A DNA stretch of 34,674 nucleotides from a virus: positions 1 to 34,674 of IMG/VR virus record IMGVR_UViG_3300013110_000395; one strand, given 5' to 3'. The notes under the pieces were generated by a model. The model saw only the letters and a list, made by a program, of their open reading frames with translations, made no database searches and was not told the DNA's origin. This document shows, in pieces, positions 1-7,094 of the stretch (positions are counted from its first letter, which is position 1; each line of letters opens with the position of its first letter). The position numbers and the translations under genes are program-made.

Positions 1-172
1 TGGGCCGGGGTGTGGGGGTGGAGAATGTGGGCCCCTCACCAGTCTCATACCCGGGAGCAATCTCCCTGGGTCTAGTTGCATGGGGAGGGCTTCCACCCCT
101 ACCCCCACGCCTTCCGCCCCTGGGGCGTCCTTGTCCTTGTTGACTTGCTCCAGTTGCTCCACCTTGGCCCAT
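1..172 (-). CDS. Partial Gly/Arg-rich protein, N-terminus only (MGQGG family)
   Basis: An open frame starts with ATG at 172 and runs off the left edge of the window; 57 codons are visible without a stop. It begins MGQGGATGASQQ and then has Arg-Gly-Gly clusters (RGGRRGGRGG). The upstream neighbour on the same strand begins MGQGGAVGPSQQ and also has an RRGGRRGGR stretch, so the two are tandem paralogues at least at their N-termini. The intercistronic arrangement is stop TAG, one codon GAA, then ATG, exactly as between the two preceding genes. It lies downstream of the terminase genes, so a virion or assembly role is inferred only from position. No family recognised. Confidence 0.65.
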   Translation of the reverse strand, partial: MGQGGATGASQQGQGRPRGGRRGGRGGSPPHATRPREIAPGYETGEGPTFSTPTPRP

Positions 173-183
173 TTCCTATGGCC
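155..183. repeat. 29-bp direct repeat at paralogue start, copy 1
   Basis: A 29-bp stretch identical to 1058-1086, 903 bp apart. On the minus strand it covers the end of one gene (CCATAG), a weak AGGAA ribosome-binding site and the first codons (ATGGGCCAAGG) of the next gene. Its placement at two consecutive gene junctions indicates tandem gene duplication. Confidence 0.85.
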
Positions 184-1075
184 TCCCAAACCTATTACCG
201 AAACCGGCTCCGGGTCCAGCCCCTCCGGAGAAAACATCAATATACCCATACGGTGCATCCATGTGCCGATTTTGCCACTCGGCCCCCCAGGGCGGGAGGG
301 GCACGGGCTCCGGATCAGCTATTGGCTGAAAATTGCTGGCAAACCTTCTGTGATAATCCGACATTGGGACTCCCAAGCCTGCCCGGGTCGGATCCTGGAG
401 ATGCTGTGCCGAAGGACCGCTGAATCCATGTTCGCCACTTGTCGTGCCGTAACTACCTACCGGTGGCACTTGGGGCAATGTCTGCTGTGTCCATGTTGGC
501 CTTAGACCGGTCTCACCAGCCGTGATCCTGCCCAGGTTGCTCATGGCCCACTGCATTTGGGCGATACTGCTCCTATCAATGCCCCTCATGCGCTGACCCC
601 TCAAGTCAGACCCAGGAGTTCCAATAGGATCTCCAGCAACAGGATCACTGTGAGACTGGGGAAAATTAGTCTCCGGGAACGTAAATCCGGGATCTGTCAG
701 GTACTGATCCATATCCTGCCGGGGGGCCCGGAGGCCACCATCGCCAGGGCTGAATATATCAGTCTCCAGCGTGGCATGAGCAGCGCTCCCACGGCCCAGA
801 TTCCTACCGCCTCGCCTGCCGCCTCGACGCCTACCGGGGAGTCTATAGGTGCTCATTGGTTCCCGCAGGGTTTCCCCAGGCACGGGTTCAAAGTCAACGG
901 GCAAGCTATTCTGTCTGGCAGTCAAGAATCTGTTCTGCGTAGCACCACCGCCCCTACCAACAGCACCACCCCTGCTCCGTCTCATCCTATTCAAATGTTC
1001 CCTATTGGCCAGAATGTTCTGCTGGCTAACCATGGGATTCTGTTGGCTCGGTCCAACTGCTCCACCTTGGCCCAT
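176..1075 (-). CDS. Gly/Arg/Pro-rich putative virion protein (MGQGG family)
   Basis: A 299-residue protein starting MGQGGAVGPSQQ. The first ~100 residues are rich in RGG-type motifs (RRSRGG, RRRGGRRGGR). The remainder is Pro/Gly/Gln-rich with few hydrophobic stretches, so it is probably largely disordered. It begins 4 bases after the stop of the preceding gene (TAG-GAA-ATG) with only an AGGAA ribosome-binding site, suggesting translational coupling. The next gene downstream (1-172) is a paralogue by its N-terminus. Position after terL suggests a virion or head-associated accessory protein; no domain is recognised and the function is unknown. Confidence 0.75.
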   Translation of the reverse strand: MGQGGAVGPSQQNPMVSQQNILANREHLNRMRRSRGGAVGRGGGATQNRFLTARQNSLPVDFEPVPGETLREPMSTYRLPGRRRGGRRGGRNLGRGSAAHATLETDIFSPGDGGLRAPRQDMDQYLTDPGFTFPETNFPQSHSDPVAGDPIGTPGSDLRGQRMRGIDRSSIAQMQWAMSNLGRITAGETGLRPTWTQQTLPQVPPVGSYGTTSGEHGFSGPSAQHLQDPTRAGLGVPMSDYHRRFASNFQPIADPEPVPLPPWGAEWQNRHMDAPYGYIDVFSGGAGPGAGFGNRFGRP

Positions 1076-1086
1076 TTCCTATGGCC
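1058..1086. repeat. 29-bp direct repeat at paralogue start, copy 2
   Basis: Identical to 155-183. It spans the end of the 473-residue gene and the beginning of the 299-residue gene on the minus strand. Confidence 0.85.
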
Positions 1087-2500
1087 CCCCCATCGCTACT
1101 TCGTGGGCCGCGAGGCCCTGATGGCCCGAGAGACCTGGCTGGTCAAACGGGTTGAGCGGGTTGGTCCCAGGCATAGTCGGCGGCTGCCAGGGCGGAATGT
1201 TCATCCCAGGCGTCCCGGGCGGGGGGAGGTTCAATTGGGGTTGAATCCGTCCAGTAAACATGCCCGGTGAGAAGCCTCCGAACAGATCTGTCGGGGTTGA
1301 AAGTATTCCACCCTGGATCGTATTGGCGGCGGCCAAATTCTCCGGACGGGCGAATGCGCCCCAGGGATCCTCGGGCCCAACGGGTGCCGGTACCGGGCCC
1401 GTCACCGATGGCATGTTCGGCTGAACAAACTGAGACGGGATCTGGGGTAGGGCAGGTGCTGCCGGAGCAAACCCAGGATTAGTGATATTCACCGCTGGTG
1501 CGGGCTGGGTGGGCATTGGGGTAATGGGGCTCATTACCGGAGGTGCCCAATTTCTTATAGCGTCCGGGTTTACCAGATCCCCACCGAGGCCCATAGCATC
1601 AGCAACGGGGTTAGTGGGACTGGCAGCCGGAGCGCCCCAGCCACCCGGGGGTGACCAGTCTCTCACAGCATCCGGATTTACAAGGTCTCCCCCGAGGCCC
1701 ATGGCATCGGCAACGGGGTTGGGAGCAGCCACAGGGGGAACCACGGGGGGAGCCTGGAACCTGGACCCACCGGGGAGAAAGCTCTCATTCAGTGCATCAA
1801 TATTGCGCTGTCTGACCATGGGGCCGCCAAGATCCGTACCCGCAAGTGCACTTACCGGGACATTCCCAACATCACCCCTCACTCCCGGGGTCATGGGGCG
1901 GGGTGCCATCGTCACACCCTCTCCAGTCATTGGATCCTGGGCCACCACTTCCGCTGCTTCCTGGGGACCAAAAATGCCACTCAGGTAGGCGAGTGTCTGA
2001 TCCGGGTAATTGGCCATCATGTAATTCATTGTATTCATGATGCCCGCATAGGGACTCATTGGAGGCTGACCCATACCTGACGCGCCCAACATGGAGTACA
2101 GGGCCATCATCTCATTGAAACCCGCAGAGCCTTCCTGGGGCGGAGGGGGAGTCCAGCCCCATCCCGGGGGGCCGCCGTAGCCGCCGTAGCCGCCCATCGG
2201 CATTCCCCAGGGGCTGCCGTAACCGCCCATCCCACCACCGAGGTTGTTGTTGATGATATTCTGGGTGCCGCTACCCCAGCCGCCGCCACCGCCCGTGTAG
2301 CCGGGTACCTGGGACCTGTACGGATCTACGTATCCCTGGCTAGGAGCCTGGTTCATCATGTAGGGGTTGTAACGACCCGACATACCGCTAGTGCTGGGTT
2401 GTGTATTGGCTAGGGAAGAACCAGAACTAAACTGGGTAAAGGGATTCGTGTCCCCAAAACCGGTACTGAATCCACCTTGAGTGTCCTGTCCTTGTCCCAT
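1079..2500 (-). CDS. Gly/Pro/Tyr-rich low-complexity putative virion protein with internal repeats
   Basis: A 473-residue protein starting MGQGQDTQGG, with a good GAGGG site 5 bases before the ATG. Residues ~70-120 are a Gly/Tyr/Trp/Pro low-complexity tract (MGGYGGYGGPPGWGW). In the middle a ~33-residue unit beginning NPVADAMGLGGDLVNPDA occurs twice in tandem (DNA about 1535-1725). The N-terminal MGQG links it to the two downstream genes. It lies 14 bases after terL. The composition suggests an intrinsically disordered structural or scaffolding-type protein, but there is no recognisable domain; the virion assignment is from context only. Confidence 0.75.
   Translation of the reverse strand: MGQGQDTQGGFSTGFGDTNPFTQFSSGSSLANTQPSTSGMSGRYNPYMMNQAPSQGYVDPYRSQVPGYTGGGGGWGSGTQNIINNNLGGGMGGYGSPWGMPMGGYGGYGGPPGWGWTPPPPQEGSAGFNEMMALYSMLGASGMGQPPMSPYAGIMNTMNYMMANYPDQTLAYLSGIFGPQEAAEVVAQDPMTGEGVTMAPRPMTPGVRGDVGNVPVSALAGTDLGGPMVRQRNIDALNESFLPGGSRFQAPPVVPPVAAPNPVADAMGLGGDLVNPDAVRDWSPPGGWGAPAASPTNPVADAMGLGGDLVNPDAIRNWAPPVMSPITPMPTQPAPAVNITNPGFAPAAPALPQIPSQFVQPNMPSVTGPVPAPVGPEDPWGAFARPENLAAANTIQGGILSTPTDLFGGFSPGMFTGRIQPQLNLPPPGTPGMNIPPWQPPTMPGTNPLNPFDQPGLSGHQGLAAHEVAMGGP
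1535..1725 (-). repeat. Tandem in-frame coding repeat (NPVADAMGLGGDLVNPDA unit)
   Basis: Two adjacent copies of a roughly 33-codon unit inside the 473-residue low-complexity gene. The DNA copies have diverged at synonymous positions while the core protein unit is identical, so this is an older duplication under protein-level constraint rather than a recent slip. Confidence 0.75.
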
Positions 2501-2514
2501 CTTGTCCCTCTATC

Positions 2515-4023
2515 CTAGTAGTAATCCACTTTTTTGGGTCTGAACTTTTCCTCCTCCTCATCCGAATCCAAGGGGACAAACCCACCTTGGCGGAATCGGA
2601 GCAGGGCTTGGGTTGAGGAGTCCACCAGATCGTCGTGTTCGCCGACCGGGAAGGAGGCGAACTCCTCAACCACTTCCTCGGCAAATCTCTTCTGTGGTTT
2701 CCAAACTGTGCCGGATGCGAACAGATCAGCGACCGCGTTGACTCGGGCGATCTTGTCGTTGCCGCGAGAGGGGGTGTACTCTTGAACGGGAATGCCCATC
2801 GCCCTCAACTCAAAGATGAGAGGCATCCCGGCGGCTTTTCCTTCAACAATGAACGCATCCGGCTTCCAGCGCTTCCACTGCTCCATGGCAGTTTTCTTCA
2901 GCGCCGGAAATTCGAGTCTATCCTTCATGGCATCGAGAAGTACGATATTGGCAGCAGCCTTCCCGTCATCGCCATCTCTGTAGAAAACCCCCCATGTAGT
3001 GAGGGCTGAATAATCTGCGCGCTCTGATTTCAAGAACGCTGTATCCCAGGACTGTATAATGAACTCACATTTGGGAGGATCTCTAGGCTCCCAGTCCTTC
3101 CACCACTCTCTCTTTACAATCGCACCCTCTTCCGAGGTGGGATCCTGCTGGTACTGGGCTTGCCACTTGGATACGGGGAGTTCAGCCTTTAGCTTTTCAA
3201 GCTCTTCAATCTTCCAGAACCCAGGCCAAAGGGATTTGCCAGACGGAAGGATGGCAGGGAGTTCAATCATCTCCCACTCATCTACACCGCTTCTCTCAAT
3301 GGAGGCCCGGGTGATCTGACCTGTGAGATCCCTCTTGTGCCACCGGGTCATCACAATCACAATGGCACCACCGGGCTGGAGTCTCTGCCGGGGTCCAGAT
3401 GTATACCATTCGTATACACGGTCAAAGACCGCCCCGTCCACACTCTGCCCTTCCTGTTCCGAGTGGGGGTCATCAATGATCAGAAGATCAGCACCCTTAC
3501 CCGTTACAGCACCACCCACACCAATAGCGAAGTACTCACCGTTATCTGATGTGTTCCACCGACCCGCAGCCTTTGAATCTGCCTGGAGTCCAACTCCTGG
3601 GAAGATCTCCTGGTACTCCGGGCTACCTACGAGGTTTCTAACCTTACGCCCAAAGCCCACCGCGAGTTCCGCAGTATGGGAGGTTTGGATAACCTTCCCA
3701 CCCGGGTTCCCGCCTAAGAACCATGCCGGTAACAGGTAGGAAGCAAACTCACTCTTCGTGTGGCGAGGAGGCATATTGACAATCAGCCTCTTCAACTCCC
3801 CCTTGGCCACTCTCTCAAAAGCTCTTGCCATCAAACCGTGGTGATGACCCTCAATGAACCCGGGCCATACGTTCTTCACGAACTTGATGAAGTCCTTCTG
3901 GGAAGACTCCCTCTTCTTTATCTCAGCTAAGTGCTTTAGGAGATCCTTGACCCTCGCAAGGGACTCAGAGTCTAACTTCCCCAGCTTATCCAGGTATTGA
4001 TCAACCAGTTGTGCTCCGGGCAA
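2515..4023 (-). CDS. terL: Terminase large subunit
   Basis: A 502-residue packaging motor: the N-terminal ATPase drives DNA into the prohead and the C-terminal RNase H-like nuclease cuts concatemers. The Walker A-like loop is MPPRHTKS (residues 84-91) and Walker B is LIIDDP (181-186). The nuclease acidic residues appear as QSWDTAF (D327), FIVEGKAAG (E394) and HDDLVDS (D464/D465/D468). The length is normal for the family. The best available start is TTG at 4023, but the GGGGGAGG site is almost adjacent to it, so the exact start is uncertain. It follows terS and a 65-residue gene on the same strand, separated by a repeat-containing gap. Confidence 0.95.
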   Translation of the reverse strand: MPGAQLVDQYLDKLGKLDSESLARVKDLLKHLAEIKKRESSQKDFIKFVKNVWPGFIEGHHHGLMARAFERVAKGELKRLIVNMPPRHTKSEFASYLLPAWFLGGNPGGKVIQTSHTAELAVGFGRKVRNLVGSPEYQEIFPGVGLQADSKAAGRWNTSDNGEYFAIGVGGAVTGKGADLLIIDDPHSEQEGQSVDGAVFDRVYEWYTSGPRQRLQPGGAIVIVMTRWHKRDLTGQITRASIERSGVDEWEMIELPAILPSGKSLWPGFWKIEELEKLKAELPVSKWQAQYQQDPTSEEGAIVKREWWKDWEPRDPPKCEFIIQSWDTAFLKSERADYSALTTWGVFYRDGDDGKAAANIVLLDAMKDRLEFPALKKTAMEQWKRWKPDAFIVEGKAAGMPLIFELRAMGIPVQEYTPSRGNDKIARVNAVADLFASGTVWKPQKRFAEEVVEEFASFPVGEHDDLVDSSTQALLRFRQGGFVPLDSDEEEEKFRPKKVDYY

Positions 4024-4261
4024 ACCTCCCCCAATAACCCCGGTTACCTAGTAACTATTAAGAGCGAATACTGGGTAACTGGTTTGAAATCGACCTAGCC
4101 CGGTAACTTGAATACTAGATCTTTTTTTCAAAAAGAAAAAAAACCGGTCTAGTGAACGGTAACGCTCTACCGTGTTGCCACCGGTTTTACCGTGTTGTTA
4201 TTCTGATTATAACAATCTACCCCACTTGATGAGTTCGTCAAGTGGAAATCCTTTACTGGTA
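4024..4261. other. Non-coding gap upstream of terL with GGTAAC-type repeats and an A/T hairpin
   Basis: No gene is evident here. The GTAAC core occurs five times: as GGTAAC at 4074-4079, 4102-4107 and 4158-4163, as GTAACT at 4051-4056, and inverted as GGTTAC at 4042-4047. TACCGTGTTG occurs twice (4168-4177 and 4188-4197). In the centre, TTTTTTTC and GAAAAAAA arms separated by AAAAA form an A/T inverted repeat (about 4122-4142). Spacing and orientation vary, as in protein-binding clusters. Its place between the terminase genes makes a packaging (pac/cos) or terminase-binding site one possibility, and an operator or replication iteron another; neither is proven. Confidence 0.55.
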
Positions 4262-4459
4262 TCACTTTTCCAAAAGCTCCAGGTCATCACCGTAGATAAC
4301 ACCCTTTTCATCAGAAAAGAACTGTACCGGCGATGGCCAATTACCAGTATGCCATTCATCCAGAATGTCTAATGCCTCACAAAACTCCTCTATGAAGTTG
4401 TCTGAAGATAGGTCTAGTTGGATATGGATTATGGCCCCCCTACTCACTTTCAAGGACAT
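4262..4459 (-). CDS. Small acidic protein between terS and terL
   Basis: A 65-residue frame beginning with ATG at 4459. It overlaps the end of terS by 20 bases and has GGAG 9 bases upstream of the start. The product is acidic with hydrophobic-acidic alternation (LDLSSDNFIEEFCEALDILDEW) typical of a real folded small protein. No family recognised. Overlap with terS suggests translational coupling; it might be a terminase accessory protein, but that is only position-based. It could be a chance frame, though the composition argues against that. Confidence 0.5.
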   Translation of the reverse strand: MSLKVSRGAIIHIQLDLSSDNFIEEFCEALDILDEWHTGNWPSPVQFFSDEKGVIYGDDLELLEK

Positions 4460-4877
4460 CCCCCAGTATCTCCTCTATCTCTGCCATAGTTTCAGCATCA
4501 GACTTGGGCATCTTCTCTGCTAGTTCCATTCTCTCCGAGAACATGCCTGCTTCCAGACCCAATAGTCTAAGCGCAGCCACTCTGGAGGAACTGGGAGTGT
4601 TGGGATCATCCACTTCACCCCATAGCTTCCTATGAACAGCCTGTCGTTCGGCAATTTTAGTTCTGGCTCGCTCCCGTTCAATCTTATCCTTAGCTCTATC
4701 CAGAGCTTGGGTCACTCCTGGGTGTGCGTGTAGCCTGCTGGCCTCTATCCGGATCGCCTTGGGTGACATTTTGCCACAATCATAGGCTTCCCTGTACGCA
4801 TCAGAGTAACTCTTGATATCTGGGTTAATCAGTGCATCCACAAACGCTTGTTGCTTCTTAGTTAGTACTTTAGCCAC
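4440..4877 (-). CDS. terS: Terminase small subunit (Terminase_2-like)
   Basis: About 145 residues. It begins VAKVLTKKQQAFVDALINP and continues with SYSDAYREAYDC, a pattern typical of the Terminase_2 / P27-like small-subunit helix-turn-helix that recognises phage DNA and loads the large subunit. The C-terminal half is helical and charged (ERERARTKIAERQ), as in oligomerising small terminases. I chose GTG at 4877 because a perfect AGGAGGTGAT Shine-Dalgarno lies 8 bases upstream; an in-frame GTG at 4886 lies inside that site and cannot be used with it. terL follows downstream on the same strand. Confidence 0.85.
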   Translation of the reverse strand: MAKVLTKKQQAFVDALINPDIKSYSDAYREAYDCGKMSPKAIRIEASRLHAHPGVTQALDRAKDKIERERARTKIAERQAVHRKLWGEVDDPNTPSSSRVAALRLLGLEAGMFSERMELAEKMPKSDAETMAEIEEILGDVLESE

Positions 4878-4935
4878 CCTTATCACCTCCTCCGGTTTAG
4901 GTAATGTAACACATGGTCAAAATGTTTTCAAATTT

Positions 4936-4944
4936 TGATATAAT
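4936..4944 (+). promoter_or_regulatory. Extended -10 promoter (TGATATAAT), rightward
   Basis: TG-A-TATAAT is a perfect extended -10 box. The -35 region (GTCAAA) is poor, as extended -10 promoters tolerate. It is embedded in TCAAA/TTTGA half sites, including TCAAATTTTGA at 4928-4938, which could be operator sequence. It would drive the rightward early operon with a long leader. Confidence 0.5.
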
Positions 4945-5323
4945 TTTTTGATGTCAAAGTTATGGAATTTGGGAATTAAGTGTCTGGAACTGTGTGTACC
5001 CAAAATCTGGGACTCCGCCAGCACCCAGGGGGGGGTGGGGGGTACACATTCCTGTGTAGGCTGGCTGCGACGAACCCGATTCCCGGTCGTTAGGCTCTCG
5101 AACTATCTGGAAGTGGTTAGGGTATCGAAGTATTCTCCCGGACCCCTTCGGGGATCCCCCAGGGAAGGTTGAACTATGCGAACGCGTCCCCATAGTCTCA
5201 CATCCCCCAGGGTATAGCTAGGGTAGCCAAAAGCACCCACCTTATCCCCGGGGGGGAAAGTGACACTGCAAAAACAATAACAGGGTATATTCATTGACAC
5301 TGAAGTATGTTCTATGGCAGGGT

Positions 5324-5395
5324 GGGGTCCTGGGCACCTCGCCCAGACCCCGTTTCCCCGGGGGGATTCCGGGGGGTTTTCACCACAGGGTGAAA
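5324..5395 (+). other. Three consecutive hairpins in the early-operon leader
   Basis: Hairpin 1: GGGGTC-(C)-TGGGC pairs with GCCCA-GACCCC (5324-5351, 11 bp, one bulge). Hairpin 2: CCCCGG with CCGGGG (5356-5374). Hairpin 3: TTTCACC with GGTGAAA around ACAG (5378-5395). They end just before the GGAG site of the gene at 5418 and could act as a leader, attenuator or processed 5' end. No U-tract follows any of them. Confidence 0.5.
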
Positions 5396-5417
5396 CACTA
5401 CAGATTGGAGAATCAAC

Positions 5418-6116
5418 GTGGCAAAAAACAGTACTGTTTTTCTCAACAGCTACGCGCTGGCAGAAGGTGTAGAGGCCCAGGGCAGGGCACTCTGTAAGGA
5501 TTGGAACGCCACCCACAAGTCTCAGGATACGTTCCTCGGGGCTGTTTCAGCCGCTGGGCATGAGTTGGCCGAGTCCTTCAACATGGCTGCAGGGCGTCTT
5601 TCGGATGGTCAAAAGGCTGAAACTCTCCAGGCATGGAGGGACGCCCGGGAAACAGTGGCACTCCCGGATTGCAGCCTGGAGGGTGCCCCCAGTACTTGGA
5701 AGCTCTCTGACCGGTCCCTGGAAACGCTCTTCTCCAGCGCCGCCCGGGCGGCCAGAAAGTACCCTGCGAACGCCCTGGAGGGTCCTGGGGGGATCAAGCG
5801 GGCCCTGGATAATGAGGGTATCAACTCGCTGGCAGCCCTGAAGCGGGCCACCGATCAAGCTTGGAAGCCGGATGCGCGGGCGCTGGTATCCATGTCCAAG
5901 TCTATGCGATCCCTGGGCTGGGGTTGGGAGGCTATCCGCTCCCATGTTGGGGACGCCCCCATGCCGGAGGCCACTGCCCACGAGAAGCGGACGGCAATCG
6001 ATTGGGCGCTGGAGCGAATCAAAACCCTCGCACGGAAGGAACGCGAAGCCCTGCAGGCCCGCGAGCAGCGCGAGATTGAGAAGGCTACAAAGGCCGCAGA
6101 GAAAGCCGCAGCATAG
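5418..6116 (+). CDS. Unknown early protein with basic coiled-coil tail
   Basis: A 232-residue protein from GTG at 5418 with GGAG 8 bases upstream. Codons 3-8 (KNSTVF) are encoded by the first copy of the A/T palindrome that recurs through the operon, so here the element lies inside the gene start. The body is helical and soluble; the last ~50 residues (LARKEREALQAREQREIEKATKAAEKAAA) look like a charged helix or coiled coil. As the first gene of the early operon it could be a regulator or host-takeover protein, but no family is recognised. A strong hairpin follows 23 bases after the stop. Confidence 0.75.
   Translation: MAKNSTVFLNSYALAEGVEAQGRALCKDWNATHKSQDTFLGAVSAAGHELAESFNMAAGRLSDGQKAETLQAWRDARETVALPDCSLEGAPSTWKLSDRSLETLFSSAARAARKYPANALEGPGGIKRALDNEGINSLAALKRATDQAWKPDARALVSMSKSMRSLGWGWEAIRSHVGDAPMPEATAHEKRTAIDWALERIKTLARKEREALQAREQREIEKATKAAEKAAA
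5423..5441. repeat. A/T palindromic element, copy 1 (spacer GTAC)
   Basis: AAAAAACA-GTAC-TGTTTTT, an almost perfect palindrome. This copy is located within codons 2-8 of the gene at 5418 rather than upstream of it. Confidence 0.8.
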
Positions 6117-6136
6117 ACACTACAGTCTAGAGTGGA

Positions 6137-6170
6137 GAGTAGCCCCCGGGGGTATCCCCGGGGGCTATTC
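6137..6170 (+). terminator. Perfect GC-rich hairpin after the first early gene
   Basis: TAGCCCCCGGGG (6140-6151) pairs perfectly with CCCCGGGGGCTA (6156-6167) around a GTAT loop. Three more pairs, one of them G-U, extend it to 6137-6170. There is no T-run after it, so it is not a standard intrinsic terminator; it may pause polymerase, block exonucleases or be a processing site. CCCCCGGGGGTAT recurs at 18523-18535. Confidence 0.65.
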
Positions 6171-6218
6171 GCCCATGGGGATAGCCCTACAGCGTCCCCC
6201 CGGGTAATACCCACTCGT

Positions 6219-6238
6219 AAAAACAGTGCTGTTTTTTT
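6219..6238. repeat. A/T palindromic element, copy 2 (spacer GTGC)
   Basis: AAAAACA-GTGC-TGTTTTTTT in the intergenic space before the gene at 6291. It is 16 bases before copy 3. Confidence 0.75.
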
Positions 6239-6251
6239 CAGCGCTGGTAGC

Positions 6252-6277
6252 CCCAAAAAACACCCCTGTTTTTTGGG
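6252..6277. repeat. A/T palindromic element, copy 3 (spacer CCCC, extended stem)
   Basis: CCCAAAAAACA-CCCC-TGTTTTTTGGG: the conserved arms plus three extra G-C pairs at the base. The added pairs on both sides favour pairing of the two arms being functional. It lies immediately upstream of the AGAGGG site of the gene at 6291. Confidence 0.8.
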
Positions 6278-6290
6278 TAGAGGGAATGCG

Positions 6291-6662
6291 ATGCGCCAGA
6301 ACCACGACGGCCCTCGACTATTCGATGGCGACTACATCCCCAATACTCACGCCCGAAACACCGCTGGAGCCTATCACCTCTATGGGCTTGCGACGCTTGA
6401 GGAGTGGCAGTATGGCGGGGCCGATAAATACAGGGCACTACTTGCGAAGCTAGCGGACGACGACCGCATCAGGGCTGAGGAAATAGAATACCTTGGCGAT
6501 GCTGAGACATACCACTTTAGGCGACGCTTCCGACGATACACGCGGAAGGAACGCGAGAACTTGCGACGGGCCAGAAGACAGGACCGTGCTGGTAAGACAG
6601 ATCTCAAGATGTATCCGAGAGGTAAGTATTGGGAAATACTCAGACTAATATCTAGTTACTAA
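6291..6662 (+). CDS. Unknown basic early protein
   Basis: 123 residues from ATG at 6291 with AGAGGG a few bases upstream; a longer upstream extension of the frame would translate through two palindromes and is rejected. Sequence begins MRQNHDGPRLFDGDYIPN and ends with a strongly basic helix (FRRRFRRYTRKERENLRRARRQ), which suggests nucleic-acid or ribosome contact. No family recognised. A structured non-coding element begins directly at its stop codon. Confidence 0.65.
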   Translation: MRQNHDGPRLFDGDYIPNTHARNTAGAYHLYGLATLEEWQYGGADKYRALLAKLADDDRIRAEEIEYLGDAETYHFRRRFRRYTRKERENLRRARRQDRAGKTDLKMYPRGKYWEILRLISSY

Positions 6663-6764
6663 AGCACTCCAATATTTTCCCCGCCCGAATGGGCTGGGCC
6701 CGAACCGGGGCACACTTGTATGCGATGGCCGCAACGGTGTGATGGAAATATTGGGGTGTTTTTT
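6661..6764 (+). ncRNA. Candidate structured RNA element with branched fold
   Basis: AAAGCACTCCAATATTTTCC (6661-6680) pairs with 6744-6762 as about 17 base pairs with one bulged T and two G-U pairs. Enclosed are a GCCC-GAAT-GGGC hairpin (6683-6694), a CCCG-AAC-CGGG hairpin (6699-6709) and a CACAC/GTGTG arm (6711-6715 with 6737-6741) that may continue with TTG/CAA. The 3' arm ends GGTGTTTTTT and is followed by ATTGGAGG, just like the simple palindrome copies, so this is an elaborated relative of that element. It is not a tRNA. Leader or cis-regulatory RNA for the gene at 6777 is inferred. Confidence 0.5.
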
Positions 6765-6776
6765 ATTGGAGGTGCC

Positions 6777-7094
6777 ATGCCGGAGCCATTCATCAAGACC
6801 TACGTATTCGACGATCACGATCATATCTATCTGGAAAAGATCAGCCCGCAACACGCCCGGTCGCTAGTCAAGAAGGGCCCCCACTTCCAGGATATGACCC
6901 ACCTGCAGCGAGGTGGGGAGAGGGACGTAATTATCAACGGTGTTAATTACGGTGAGCAATTTCTCAATAACAAGTACGCGGTGAGGGTTGCCGACTACGC
7001 AGCAAAAATTGAGAACCCCGAGTACGGGGAGGAGCTATGGGTGTACCGGTCGGATGATAATTATATCCTGACCGCACCTCGAAAGCGGGGATAG
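6777..7094 (+). CDS. Unknown early protein
   Basis: 105 residues from ATG at 6777, with TTGGAGG 7 bases upstream; upstream in-frame codons belong to the structured leader. Sequence MPEPFIKTYVFDDHDHIYLEKISPQHARSLVKKG looks like a compact mixed alpha/beta protein. The last codons (AAG CGG GGA TAG) form the start of a 45-bp direct repeat whose second copy is non-coding. No family recognised. Confidence 0.65.
   Translation: MPEPFIKTYVFDDHDHIYLEKISPQHARSLVKKGPHFQDMTHLQRGGERDVIINGVNYGEQFLNNKYAVRVADYAAKIENPEYGEELWVYRSDDNYILTAPRKRG

Larger units (their letters stand above)
4878..5417. promoter_or_regulatory. Divergent control region between terS and the early operon
   Basis: Roughly 540 bases without a convincing gene, separating the leftward packaging genes from the rightward early operon. 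The terS side (4915-4960) is very A/T rich with repeated TCAAA/TTTGA half sites. The distal part (5140-5400) is G/C rich with consecutive hairpins. A CATTGACACTG 11-mer at 5292-5302 recurs at the promoter at 10162-10172. Short open frames here lack ribosome-binding sites. A replication origin is possible but nothing specific proves it. Confidence 0.6.

Noticed and set aside
557-1270. 237-codon plus-strand frame opposite the MGQG genes
   Set aside because: It crosses two leftward gene junctions with an exact start-region repeat and has no ribosome-binding site; it is a by-product of the G/C-rich leftward codons.
4948-5516. Short frames on both strands in the terS/early control region
   Set aside because: None has a ribosome-binding site or plausible protein composition, and they cross promoter and hairpin sequences.
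6661-6764. tRNA gene
   Set aside because: The closing stem is far longer than 7 bp and there is no T-loop GGTTCGA-type sequence or anticodon arm; a structured leader fits better.
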